This document shows, piece by piece, positions 1 through 7,215 of a DNA stretch of 64,000 bases (positions are counted from its first letter, which is position 1; each line of letters starts with the position of its first letter). Source of the stretch: Poriferisodalis sp965205175 (GTDB lineage Bacteria > Actinomycetota > Acidimicrobiia > Acidimicrobiales > Poriferisodalaceae); contig NZ_OZ242038.1 of the NCBI RefSeq assembly GCF_965205175.1, forward strand, positions 2,170,001 through 2,234,000, read 5' to 3'. The notes below the pieces were generated by a model. That model had not been told where the DNA came from, made no database searches, and worked only from the letters and a program-made list of their open reading frames with translations. The position numbers and the translations under genes were made by a program.

Positions 1-67
1 CGACGACGTGCTCGAGACCAACGCAGAGGAGTTCGTCAAGAACTACGTGCAAAAGGGCGGCGAGTGA
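1..67 (+). CDS. pup: Prokaryotic ubiquitin-like protein Pup, 3' end only
   Basis: Only the last 21 codons are inside the window, read from base 2. They end in FVKNYVQKGGE and a TGA stop. Pup is the small disordered protein that PafA attaches to lysines of proteins bound for the 20S proteasome. The C-terminal Gly-Gly-Glu is the ligation-competent form, so this Pup would not need deamidation by Dop; Mycobacterium Pup ends in Gln and does. The stop overlaps the prcB start (GTGA), so the two are probably translationally coupled. The 5' part lies upstream of the window. Confidence 0.93.
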   Translation, partial: DDVLETNAEEFVKNYVQKGGE

Positions 68-915
68 CGTCGATGCCCTACTTCGCGGCCGGCGACGATC
101 CCGGCGCCAGCTTCGTCGATCTGCTGCGGCGGACCGGCAGCGACCCGTTCGCCGAATTCGCGTCGGTCGCAGCCGACAACGCCTTGGCCGCCCTCGACGA
201 CGCCCACGCCACCACCGTGCTAGCCGTGCGCAGCGCTGAAGGCGTCGTCGTGGCCGGCGATCGCAGAGCCACCAGCGGCCACCTCATCAGTCATCGCGAC
301 ATGCGCAAGGTATTTCCGGCGGACGCCTTCTCAGCAGTCGCCATCGCAGGTGCGGCAGGCCCGGCCGTGCAGATGGTGCGCATCTTCCAGCTGCAGCTGG
401 AGTACTACGAGAAGATCGAGGGAAAACCGCTGAGCTTGGAAGGCAAGGCGAATCAGCTGGCCGAGATGCTGCGGGCGCACTTGCCTCAGGCCATGCGCGG
501 TCTCCCGGTCGTGCCGATCTTCGCCGGATTCGACCCGATCGACGGGCGCGGCAGGCTCTTCCAGTACGACGTCACCGGAGGCCGCTACGAGGAACAGAAT
601 TACGCCACTGCCGGTTCCGGCGGCCTGCACGCGGGAACGGTGCTCAAGCTGGGCTACCGCGACGACTTGAGCGAGCAGGCTGCCTTGGCGTTGAGCGTGC
701 AAGCACTGTGGCACGCGGCGGACGAGGACAGCGCCACCGGCGGACCTGATCCGGTACGCGGCATCTTTCCGGTGCTCGCAGCGATCGGCAGCGACGGCTT
801 TCGCCAGGTGACCGACGGCGAGTCGGAAGCGGTCTTCGCGTCGCTGCAGGCCGAGCTGGCGGGCCGCCGCGGTGAGCGCGGCGATCCAGCCGATCCCGGT
901 GTGGAATCCCGATGA
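64..915 (+). CDS. prcB: Proteasome subunit beta
   Basis: This is the catalytic beta subunit of the 20S proteasome, an N-terminal threonine hydrolase made as a precursor. The propeptide is about 49 residues and the mature protein would start at Thr50 (TTVLAV). Counting from that Thr, the family's catalytic Asp17 (AGDRRA) and Lys33 (MRKVF) are in place, and a later AGSGG carries the conserved Ser region. The length of 283 residues is normal for actinobacteria. The GTG start overlaps the pup stop, and the stop overlaps the prcA start (ATGA), giving the classic pup-prcB-prcA operon. Assignment is secure. Confidence 0.97.
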   Translation: MTSMPYFAAGDDPGASFVDLLRRTGSDPFAEFASVAADNALAALDDAHATTVLAVRSAEGVVVAGDRRATSGHLISHRDMRKVFPADAFSAVAIAGAAGPAVQMVRIFQLQLEYYEKIEGKPLSLEGKANQLAEMLRAHLPQAMRGLPVVPIFAGFDPIDGRGRLFQYDVTGGRYEEQNYATAGSGGLHAGTVLKLGYRDDLSEQAALALSVQALWHAADEDSATGGPDPVRGIFPVLAAIGSDGFRQVTDGESEAVFASLQAELAGRRGERGDPADPGVESR

Positions 916-1685
916 GCATGCCCGGGCTGTACGTCAGCCCCGAACAGCTCATGCAAGACCGGGCGGACTACGCCCGCAAGGGCATCGCACGGGGCCGTTC
1001 GCTGGTGACGCTGGAGTACCTCGGCGGCATCGCGCTGGTGGCCGAGAACGCCAGCGCAACCCTGCGCAAGGTGTCGGAGATCTACGACAGGATCGCGTTC
1101 GGCGGTGTCGGCCGCTACATCGAGTTCGACCAGCTGCGCATCGCCGGCGTTCGCCACGCCGAGCTGAAGGGCTACCAGTACTCGCGATCTGACGTCGAAG
1201 CCCGAAGTCTCGCCAATCAGTATGCGCAGATGCTCGGGCAGTTCTTCACACACGAATTGAAGCCGCTGGAGGTGGAGATCGTAGTGGTGGAGGTGGGCAT
1301 CGGCGGCGAACCCAACCAGATCTACCGCATCCAGTACGACGGCACGGTCATGGACGAAGAGGCGTACTGCTGCATCGGCGGCGATGCCGAAGCAGTGCGA
1401 GAGCGCGTCGCAGCGGGCTACAGCCCGGGCTTGGATGCCATCGAGGCCATCCGGCTGGCTTGCGCTGCGCTGGCCGGACCCGAACGCGAGATTGCCGCAC
1501 CCGACCTCGAAGTCGCCGTGCTGGAATCGATCGTTCCCGATCCCACTCACCGTCGACGGTGCTTCCGGCGTCTCGACGACGCAGAAGTGCAGGCTGCGCT
1601 CAGTCGCGACGCAGCGCTCGACGATGCTGCGAAGCGGCCTCAGCGCAGACCGACGCAGCACGCACTTGCGGAGGAGGAGTCCTAG
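912..1685 (+). CDS. prcA: Proteasome subunit alpha
   Basis: Alpha subunit of the 20S proteasome. It forms the outer rings that gate substrate entry and dock activators. The N-terminal region (YVSPEQLMQDRADYARKGIA) is typical of actinobacterial PrcA, followed by the proteasome fold (LVAENAS, IAFGGVGRY). The tail after about residue 200 is charged and low in complexity, as is usual. The ATG overlaps the prcB stop by 4 bp. The pafA gene follows after 12 bp, so pup, prcB, prcA and pafA probably form one transcript. Confidence 0.97.
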   Translation: MSMPGLYVSPEQLMQDRADYARKGIARGRSLVTLEYLGGIALVAENASATLRKVSEIYDRIAFGGVGRYIEFDQLRIAGVRHAELKGYQYSRSDVEARSLANQYAQMLGQFFTHELKPLEVEIVVVEVGIGGEPNQIYRIQYDGTVMDEEAYCCIGGDAEAVRERVAAGYSPGLDAIEAIRLACAALAGPEREIAAPDLEVAVLESIVPDPTHRRRCFRRLDDAEVQAALSRDAALDDAAKRPQRRPTQHALAEEES

Positions 1686-1697
1686 TTCGGAACTACC

Positions 1698-3065
1698 GTG
1701 AGCCTCGTGCAGCGCCGCATCATGGGTCTGGAGAACGAGTACGGAGTCACCTGCACGCTGCGTGGGCAACGACGCCTGAGTCCCGACGAGGTAGCGCGTT
1801 ACCTGTTCCGGCGAGTGGTCTCGTGGGGGCGCTCCAGCAACGTGTTCCTCGCAAACGGGGCGCGCCTGTATCTCGATGTCGGCAGCCATCCCGAGTACGC
1901 CACGCCGGAGTGCGACACCGTCTATGACGTGGTGTGCCACGACCGTGCGGGCGAGCGAATTCTCGAACGGCTCGTCGCCAGTGCCACGCAGCGGCTGTCC
2001 GAGGAGTCGTTCAACGGCACGATCTACCTCTTCAAGAACAACACCGACTCGGCCGGCAACAGCTACGGATGCCACGAGAATTACCTGACCAGCCGCGCGG
2101 ACGACTTCTCGAACTACACCGAGGTGCTGATTCCGTTCCTGGTGACCCGGCAGATCTACGCCGGCGCCGGCAAGGTGCTCAACACCGCCAAGGGCGCCCG
2201 TTACTGCATCACTCAGCGAGCGGAACACATCTGGGAGAGCGTGTCGAGCGCGACCACCCGCAGCCGCCCGATCATCAATACCCGCGACGAACCGCACGCC
2301 GACGCAGAGCGCTACCGGCGCCTGCATGTGATCGTGGGGGACTCGAACATGAGTGAGTACACGTCGTTCCTCAAGATCGGCGCAGCCTCGCTCATGCTGC
2401 GCATGCTCGAAGACCCGGCAGTCGTGCTGCGAGACATGACGCTGGAGAATCCGATCCGGGCAATTCGCGAGATCAGCCACGACATCACCTGCCGTCGCAA
2501 CGTGCGCCTGGCCAACGGACGTGAAGCCAGCGCCATCGACATTCAGTCCGAGTACCTTGAGCGAGCATTGCGATTTGCCGAGACCAACGACCTCACCGAC
2601 GAAGAATCACGTGCGTTGCGGATGTGGGAACACACGATGACCACCATCGCCCGCGACCCGTTCCAACTCGACCGCGAGGTGGACTGGGTCATCAAGCACA
2701 AGCTGCTCACCGACTACGCAGATCGAGCGCAGATCGGCTTGAACGATCCCCGCATCGCTCTGCTGGACCTGCAGTACCACCATGTCGACTCCCAGCGGGG
2801 CGTGTTCTACGTGCTGCAGCGCCGCGGACTGGTCGAGCGGATCCTGGATGACGCGGACGTGCGCCGGGCGTCGCAGGCGCCTCCGCAGACCACTCGAGCC
2901 AGGCTTCGCGGGGAGTTCGTGCGCGAAGCCAAGGCTCGACGCCGCGACTACACCGTGGACTGGGTGCATCTGAAGCTCAACGATCAGGCACAGCGGACCG
3001 TGATGTGCAAGGACCCATTCCGTTCACACGACGAGCGTGTGGACCAGCTGATTGCGTCGCTGTGA
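1698..3065 (+). CDS. pafA: Pup--protein ligase PafA
   Basis: PafA joins the C-terminal glutamate of Pup to substrate lysines using ATP. It belongs to the glutamine-synthetase-like carboxylate-amine ligases. The sequence matches the family end to end: [15 protein letters not shown] at the start, [12 protein letters not shown] with the catalytic-type Asp (about residue 60), [34 protein letters not shown], and the C-terminal [15 protein letters not shown]. The 455 residues are usual length. There are two possible GTG starts, at 1698 and 1707; the second gives the shorter beginning seen in Mycobacterium. The mycobacterial neighbours pafB and pafC are absent. Confidence 0.97.
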   Translation: MSLVQRRIMGLENEYGVTCTLRGQRRLSPDEVARYLFRRVVSWGRSSNVFLANGARLYLDVGSHPEYATPECDTVYDVVCHDRAGERILERLVASATQRLSEESFNGTIYLFKNNTDSAGNSYGCHENYLTSRADDFSNYTEVLIPFLVTRQIYAGAGKVLNTAKGARYCITQRAEHIWESVSSATTRSRPIINTRDEPHADAERYRRLHVIVGDSNMSEYTSFLKIGAASLMLRMLEDPAVVLRDMTLENPIRAIREISHDITCRRNVRLANGREASAIDIQSEYLERALRFAETNDLTDEESRALRMWEHTMTTIARDPFQLDREVDWVIKHKLLTDYADRAQIGLNDPRIALLDLQYHHVDSQRGVFYVLQRRGLVERILDDADVRRASQAPPQTTRARLRGEFVREAKARRRDYTVDWVHLKLNDQAQRTVMCKDPFRSHDERVDQLIASL

Positions 3066-3110
3066 TGCCGGTCGCGACGCGAGCACGCTGACCTGTCGCC
3101 AGATCAGCCG

Positions 3111-4178
3111 ATGCCGCACCTTGCAAACTTGCGAGCCGCGAAGGTTCGCCACGTGAGACCCGGCTTGGCGCGCATCGCGCTTGCCGATCGAAGCGAGGCC
3201 TATGCGCTGACGGATCTGTGCGGTCCGGTGCAGGTCGGCGACATGCTGCTGGTGAACACCTGCGCGCTGGACCTGCAGCTGGGCAGCGGAGGCGCCCATG
3301 TCGTGCAGGCCAATCTCAGCTCGCCGCACCGAAGCACCGTGCGCAGCAGCGCTGCGGCGCGCACCAGCAGGGTTGTCAAGGCTCGCTACCTCGCCGAGCA
3401 GTTGCCGGTCGATGCCTATGAGGAAGCAACGGGCCCGATCCGCGACGATGCGGACACGGCGCCGCTTCCTGTGCTGGACCGCACGCGGGTGGTGCTGTGC
3501 GTGCTGCACAGCCACGCGCTGGCGCTTGCGGTCGCCCTGCGAGACGCCACCGGCACGGCGCCGGGATACGTCATGAGCGACGGCGGCGCGCTGCCATTCG
3601 TGCTCAGCGACTTGGCCGCCGACTGCTTGCAGCGCGGAGTGATCGCCGAGGCCGTGAGTGCCGGGCAGGCCTTCGGCGCTCCGATCGAGGCAGTCACCGT
3701 CGCCTCCGGTGTCGCTGCGTTGGCACGGCGCAACATCGAGCACATCGTGGTGGCGCCGGGCCCTGGCCACCTCGGCACTGGGCATCCGCTGGGCTTCTCC
3801 GGTCTGGATCTCGTCGGACATGCAGCCGTGCTGGACGCGCTCGGAGCAGCCACTGCGCTGGCTGCGCGTGCGTCCTCGATCGAGCCTCGGACTCGACACC
3901 GCGGCATCAGCCACCACACTCGGACCATGGCAGCGCTTGGCCCCGCCCGCACCGTCGTGCCGGTCCCGACCCGCCCAGCAGCCGAAACGACGGCCGGCGA
4001 TGCTGCATGGATCGAGACACTGGGGCGGCGAGCCGTCCTCGTCACGCCGACCGATGTCGCAGACGCGCTTGCCCGGTCGGGCTTGAGCGTGACCTCCATG
4101 GGACGTCCGCTCGAGGGCGACGAGCTTGCCTGCGAGTGGATCGGCGCCGCTGCAGCATGGCTCGCTGCGTCGTCATGA
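3111..4178 (+). CDS. DUF3866 family protein
   Basis: This 355-residue protein resembles the DUF3866 family, which is largely confined to actinobacteria and has no established function. It contains Gly-rich loops (VVAPGPGHLGTGHPLGFSG) and a central region that looks like an alpha/beta fold. There is no signal peptide or membrane segment. It lies 45 bp after pafA on the same strand and its stop overlaps the lepB start (ATGA), so it is probably co-expressed with the signal peptidase. The family call is from recognised sequence; no activity can be proposed. Confidence 0.8.
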   Translation: MPHLANLRAAKVRHVRPGLARIALADRSEAYALTDLCGPVQVGDMLLVNTCALDLQLGSGGAHVVQANLSSPHRSTVRSSAAARTSRVVKARYLAEQLPVDAYEEATGPIRDDADTAPLPVLDRTRVVLCVLHSHALALAVALRDATGTAPGYVMSDGGALPFVLSDLAADCLQRGVIAEAVSAGQAFGAPIEAVTVASGVAALARRNIEHIVVAPGPGHLGTGHPLGFSGLDLVGHAAVLDALGAATALAARASSIEPRTRHRGISHHTRTMAALGPARTVVPVPTRPAAETTAGDAAWIETLGRRAVLVTPTDVADALARSGLSVTSMGRPLEGDELACEWIGAAAAWLAASS

Positions 4179-4786
4179 GCGCTGCGCAAGAGTCGGGCGA
4201 GCCGGACATGCCCGACGCCGAATTGCCGCAGCCGCGCCAACCTCGCATCCGCCGTGCCATGAGCGGTCGGATGCGCAGCGTGCTGTCGTGGGCGTGGGTG
4301 CTGATCTGCGCAGTGCTGCTCGCGATGGTGATGCGTACGTTCATCATCGCCGCGTTCTACATCCCTTCGGCATCCATGTCGCCGGCGCTGGAGATCGGCG
4401 ACCGGCTGCTGGTGTCCAAGCTCAGTTACCGCATCGGAGAGCCGCAGGCGGGCGATGTGGTGGTGTTCAGCACTCCGGCGTCCTTGCGGCCGTCGCGGAC
4501 TGCAGAGCTCATCAAGCGAGTTGTGGCAGTCGGAGGCGAGACGGTCGAGGCGCACGCAGGTCAGCTGCTCGTGGACGGGAACCCGGCAAGCGAGGACTAT
4601 CTCCCCGACGGGGTGAGGACCAGCGACTTCGGCCCCGTGCTGGTCCCCGACGGGCACGTCTTCGTCATGGGCGACAACCGCGAAGCGAGTCAGGACAGTC
4701 GCGTCTTCGGCACAGTCCCGGTGAGCGAGATTGTGGGGCGAGCCATTGCACGCTTCTGGCCTCCCTCGCGGCTCGGCGGACTGTGA
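4175..4786 (+). CDS. lepB: Signal peptidase I
   Basis: Membrane-bound signal peptidase that removes signal peptides from secreted proteins. A 33-residue cytoplasmic N-terminus precedes one membrane segment (about residues 35-62). Box B carries the nucleophile Ser67 (PSASMSP), box D carries the general base Lys114 (ELIKRVVAVGGE), and box E is VMGDNREASQDSR. The length is 203 residues when started at the ATG that overlaps the DUF3866 stop; the open frame runs far upstream, but that part is shadow sequence. The enzyme would serve Sec and Tat substrates, and tatA/tatC lie 1.3 kb downstream. Confidence 0.95.
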   Translation: MSAAQESGEPDMPDAELPQPRQPRIRRAMSGRMRSVLSWAWVLICAVLLAMVMRTFIIAAFYIPSASMSPALEIGDRLLVSKLSYRIGEPQAGDVVVFSTPASLRPSRTAELIKRVVAVGGETVEAHAGQLLVDGNPASEDYLPDGVRTSDFGPVLVPDGHVFVMGDNREASQDSRVFGTVPVSEIVGRAIARFWPPSRLGGL

Positions 4787-4833
4787 GTCTGGCAGTCCTG
4801 CGCCGCAGGGCTGATTCGCCCGCTGCGCACACG

Positions 4834-4865
4834 ATCACACAGACGGCTGATCACACAGACGGCTG
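4834..4865. repeat. 16-bp tandem duplication
   Basis: ATCACACAGACGGCTG occurs twice head to tail with no gap. The duplication covers the last codons and the stop of the GDPD gene, in the convergent junction with lepB. The second copy therefore supplies the C-terminal end of the protein. It looks like a recent slippage event without obvious function. Confidence 0.9.
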
Positions 4866-5702
4866 CTCGCAGGCATCCATGTGCGAGTTCACCGTGGGTG
4901 CCGCAGGGGTGCCGATGCCGGCCAGCAGCCGGTCCACGTGGTCGCCGTACAAGCCGTCGAGACCCATCTCGCGCAACGCGGTCGCCACCCGGATGTGCTG
5001 GACATCCCAGGCAAAGCAGAGTCGCTCGAATCGGTGGAACAACGCTGCGAGGCCTCCGGTCCATTCCTTGGCCGGGAGGTTGACGGCGTCGATGCCGCTA
5101 CGCGCCATGGCAGCGGCGTGACGTTCCGGGCCTTCCTTCATGCGCCGAACCCGAGTGGAGTCGACCGCTTTGGCGGTCGTGCTGTCGCGGACGTCCACGA
5201 GCGTGTCCCAGTGTCGGCTGCACAACCACAAGCGGTCCTCTGCGCCGGCGTCACGGGCGGCACCGATGACGGCCGGCGCTGCGGACGGATCCTTCAGGTC
5301 CACCGAGAGCTCTAGGTCGGTGCCGCAGGCCTCGTACATCTCCGAGAGCGTGGGAATCTCAGGTCCGATGCGTTCACGGGTCAGCGAGCTGAACGGGCGG
5401 CGCAGGCCCCGATGCCACACGACGCCGTCGTGATCCAGCATGGGATGCCCGTCGCGGCTCAACCAGACATCGGTTTCGAGTCCCGTTGCACCCATTTGGG
5501 CGGCCCGCGTGAACGTCTCCAGCGCATTGTCGGGGCCATGTGCCCGTCCGCCCCGGTGAGCGAAGGCAATCGGCGGTGTGCGTAGCGAGGGCAGCTGCTG
5601 CGGCGGCACGCCTCTATGGTGCCAATCCGTGTACCGCGGCGCGGGCATCTGCGCGTCGCGTCCGGGGCCGCCGAGCCGACGGTCGCACGCGGACAGGCAC
5701 AC
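4851..5702 (-). CDS. Glycerophosphodiester phosphodiesterase family protein
   Basis: GDPD-family enzymes hydrolyse glycerophosphodiesters to an alcohol and glycerol phosphate on a metal-dependent TIM barrel. The signature is present: AFAHRGGRAHGPDN near residue 50, the metal-binding ETDVWLSRDGHPMLDHD, and SVDLKDP. The length is 283 residues from the upstream GTG. An ATG 18 codons later (5648) is an equally possible start, because residues 1-30 do not look like family sequence. No signal peptide is visible, so it is probably cytoplasmic. It converges on lepB and diverges from the small membrane protein gene at 5753. Confidence 0.9.
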   Translation of the reverse strand: MCLSACDRRLGGPGRDAQMPAPRYTDWHHRGVPPQQLPSLRTPPIAFAHRGGRAHGPDNALETFTRAAQMGATGLETDVWLSRDGHPMLDHDGVVWHRGLRRPFSSLTRERIGPEIPTLSEMYEACGTDLELSVDLKDPSAAPAVIGAARDAGAEDRLWLCSRHWDTLVDVRDSTTAKAVDSTRVRRMKEGPERHAAAMARSGIDAVNLPAKEWTGGLAALFHRFERLCFAWDVQHIRVATALREMGLDGLYGDHVDRLLAGIGTPAAPTVNSHMDACEQPSV

Positions 5703-5752
5703 GCGCTCGGCTGCGATCGCGCCGTGCAGTCCGGCGCCCTACAGTCCGGGCT

Positions 5753-6019
5753 GTGCCGATGATCTGGTGGCTGCCGGTCTCCGCGCTCGGTTTGCTGGCC
5801 GTTGTCAGCGTCGTCTTGATTCGTCGGCTGACGGCCGAGCTGCGAGCGGCGACACGTCGCGCGGCGTCCGTCGCCGATGCGGCGTCGGCAGTACACGCCG
5901 ACGTCGTGCGGACTCGGGCAGCGATCGACAGCTTGGAGCTGCCGTCGGTACGCCGCGTGGCGGCCCACAGAGCACTCGGGTGGGCGACACGATGGGCGGT
6001 TCGACGGATGCTGCCCTAG
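5753..6019 (+). CDS. Small single-span membrane protein
   Basis: A protein of 86-88 residues with an N-terminal hydrophobic segment (MIWWLPVSALGLLAVVSVVLI), then an Arg/Ala-rich helical region that probably forms a coiled coil in the cytoplasm. Starts are GTG 5753 or ATG 5759. The longer open frame upstream overlaps the GDPD gene antisense and is not believed. It sits 36 bp before tatA on the same strand and may be co-transcribed with it. No family is recognised and no function is proposed. Confidence 0.65.
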   Translation: MPMIWWLPVSALGLLAVVSVVLIRRLTAELRAATRRAASVADAASAVHADVVRTRAAIDSLELPSVRRVAAHRALGWATRWAVRRMLP

Positions 6020-6055
6020 AACCGGCGCGCCGGTGCGAGGTCCTACCATCGCACC

Positions 6056-6397
6056 GTGAGCCTGCAGCCGGCCGAGATGCTGATCATCGTGGTCGTAGCG
6101 TTGATCGTGCTGGGTCCCACACGCCTGCCCGGAGCGATCCGCAGCGTCGGCCGCGCCTTCCGGCAAGTGCGAGAGTTCTCGACCACGGTCCGACAGGAGA
6201 TGGACGCCGCAATCTCGCCACCGGCGGTCGAGCCGGCATCGCCGCCCGCCCGCCCCGCAGCTGAGCCGGCCGCCGGAACGTCCGAGGCCGAGCACCGAGG
6301 CGGTGTCGATGAGCTCGACCGTGACGAGCGTCGCGATGCCGGCGACCAGGGTGACCGGCTCGACGACGAGAGCGCGACCAGCGACGGCACTGCGTGA
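6056..6397 (+). CDS. tatA: Sec-independent translocase TatA/TatB-type subunit
   Basis: A pore-forming or receptor component of the twin-arginine export system. It has one short membrane helix (about residues 6-21), the Gly-Pro hinge (LGPTRLPG) and an amphipathic helix (AIRSVGRAFRQVREF), followed by a long acidic, Pro/Ala-rich tail. The 113 residues and long tail are closer to TatB than to a minimal TatA, so the A/B choice is uncertain. It starts at GTG 6056, and its stop overlaps the tatC start (GTGA). Confidence 0.88.
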   Translation: MSLQPAEMLIIVVVALIVLGPTRLPGAIRSVGRAFRQVREFSTTVRQEMDAAISPPAVEPASPPARPAAEPAAGTSEAEHRGGVDELDRDERRDAGDQGDRLDDESATSDGTA

Positions 6398-7215
6398 GGC
6401 TCACGTGGCGCCGCCGGCCTCGGCCGACGACGATGGGATTCTGGGATCACGTCGCGGAGCTGCGCACTCGGCTCATCTGGAGCCTCGTGGCCGTCGGACT
6501 CGGCATGATCGTCGGGCTGATCGCGTACGACCGGCTGCTCAGCGAGGTGTTCCTGCCGCCGTACTGCAACGTGCTGGTATCCCAGGAGATCGACCGACCG
6601 TGCAGCCTGGTCATCACCTCGCCGCTGGAGGGATTTCGCACCAGAATCCAAGTGTCGGCGTACCTCGGCGTGGTGCTGGCGATGCCGGTGCTGTTGTGGC
6701 AGCTGTGGCGCTTCATCACCCCGGCGCTGGACCGGCGCGAGAAGCGCTGGGCCGTCCCGTTCATACTCGCCGGGTCTGTGCTGTTCGTGGCCGGCGCCGC
6801 ACTGGCGTACTTCACCTTCGAGCGAGCGCTGGACTTCCTCATCGCGGTGAGCGGCGACGCGGTCGACCCCTTGCTGGGGCCGGGTTCCTACCTCGGCCTG
6901 GTGACGTTCATGATGCTGGTGTTCGGCATCGGATTCGAGTTTCCGATCGTGCTGATCTTCGCTCAGCTCGTCGGCATCGTCAGCAGCCGTCAACTCAGCC
7001 GCGCCCGCCGTTACGCCATTGTCGGCATCGTGGCCGGTGCAGCGATCATCACGCCCTCAGGAGATCCGATCACGCTCGCGGCCTTGTCGGTGCCGCTCTA
7101 TGTGTTCTATGAGCTCTCGATTCTCGTCGGGCACCTGATCGTTCGCCGCCGGACTCGTCGATCCGACCCAGACACCCAACGGCCAGACGCTCAACGACAA
7201 GGCAGCCAACGATGA
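6394..7215 (+). CDS. tatC: Sec-independent protein translocase TatC
   Basis: TatC is the six-span receptor core of the Tat pathway and recognises twin-arginine signal peptides. The family start (FWDHVAELRTRLIWSL) is at about residue 16, and the loop before the second helix includes SPLEGFRTRIQVS. The FxFE region (YFTFERALDFLI), the FGIGFEFPIVLIF helix and the late TPSGDPIT motif are all recognisable. The GTG start overlaps tatA, and the stop overlaps helY by 4 bp. tatA-tatC-helY is a conserved actinobacterial order. Confidence 0.96.
   Translation: MRLTWRRRPRPTTMGFWDHVAELRTRLIWSLVAVGLGMIVGLIAYDRLLSEVFLPPYCNVLVSQEIDRPCSLVITSPLEGFRTRIQVSAYLGVVLAMPVLLWQLWRFITPALDRREKRWAVPFILAGSVLFVAGAALAYFTFERALDFLIAVSGDAVDPLLGPGSYLGLVTFMMLVFGIGFEFPIVLIFAQLVGIVSSRQLSRARRYAIVGIVAGAAIITPSGDPITLAALSVPLYVFYELSILVGHLIVRRRTRRSDPDTQRPDAQRQGSQR

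Noticed and set aside
654..2480. 608-codon minus-strand frame opposite prcA and pafA
   Set aside because: It is antisense to two secure genes and shows no recognisable protein; a shadow of high GC.
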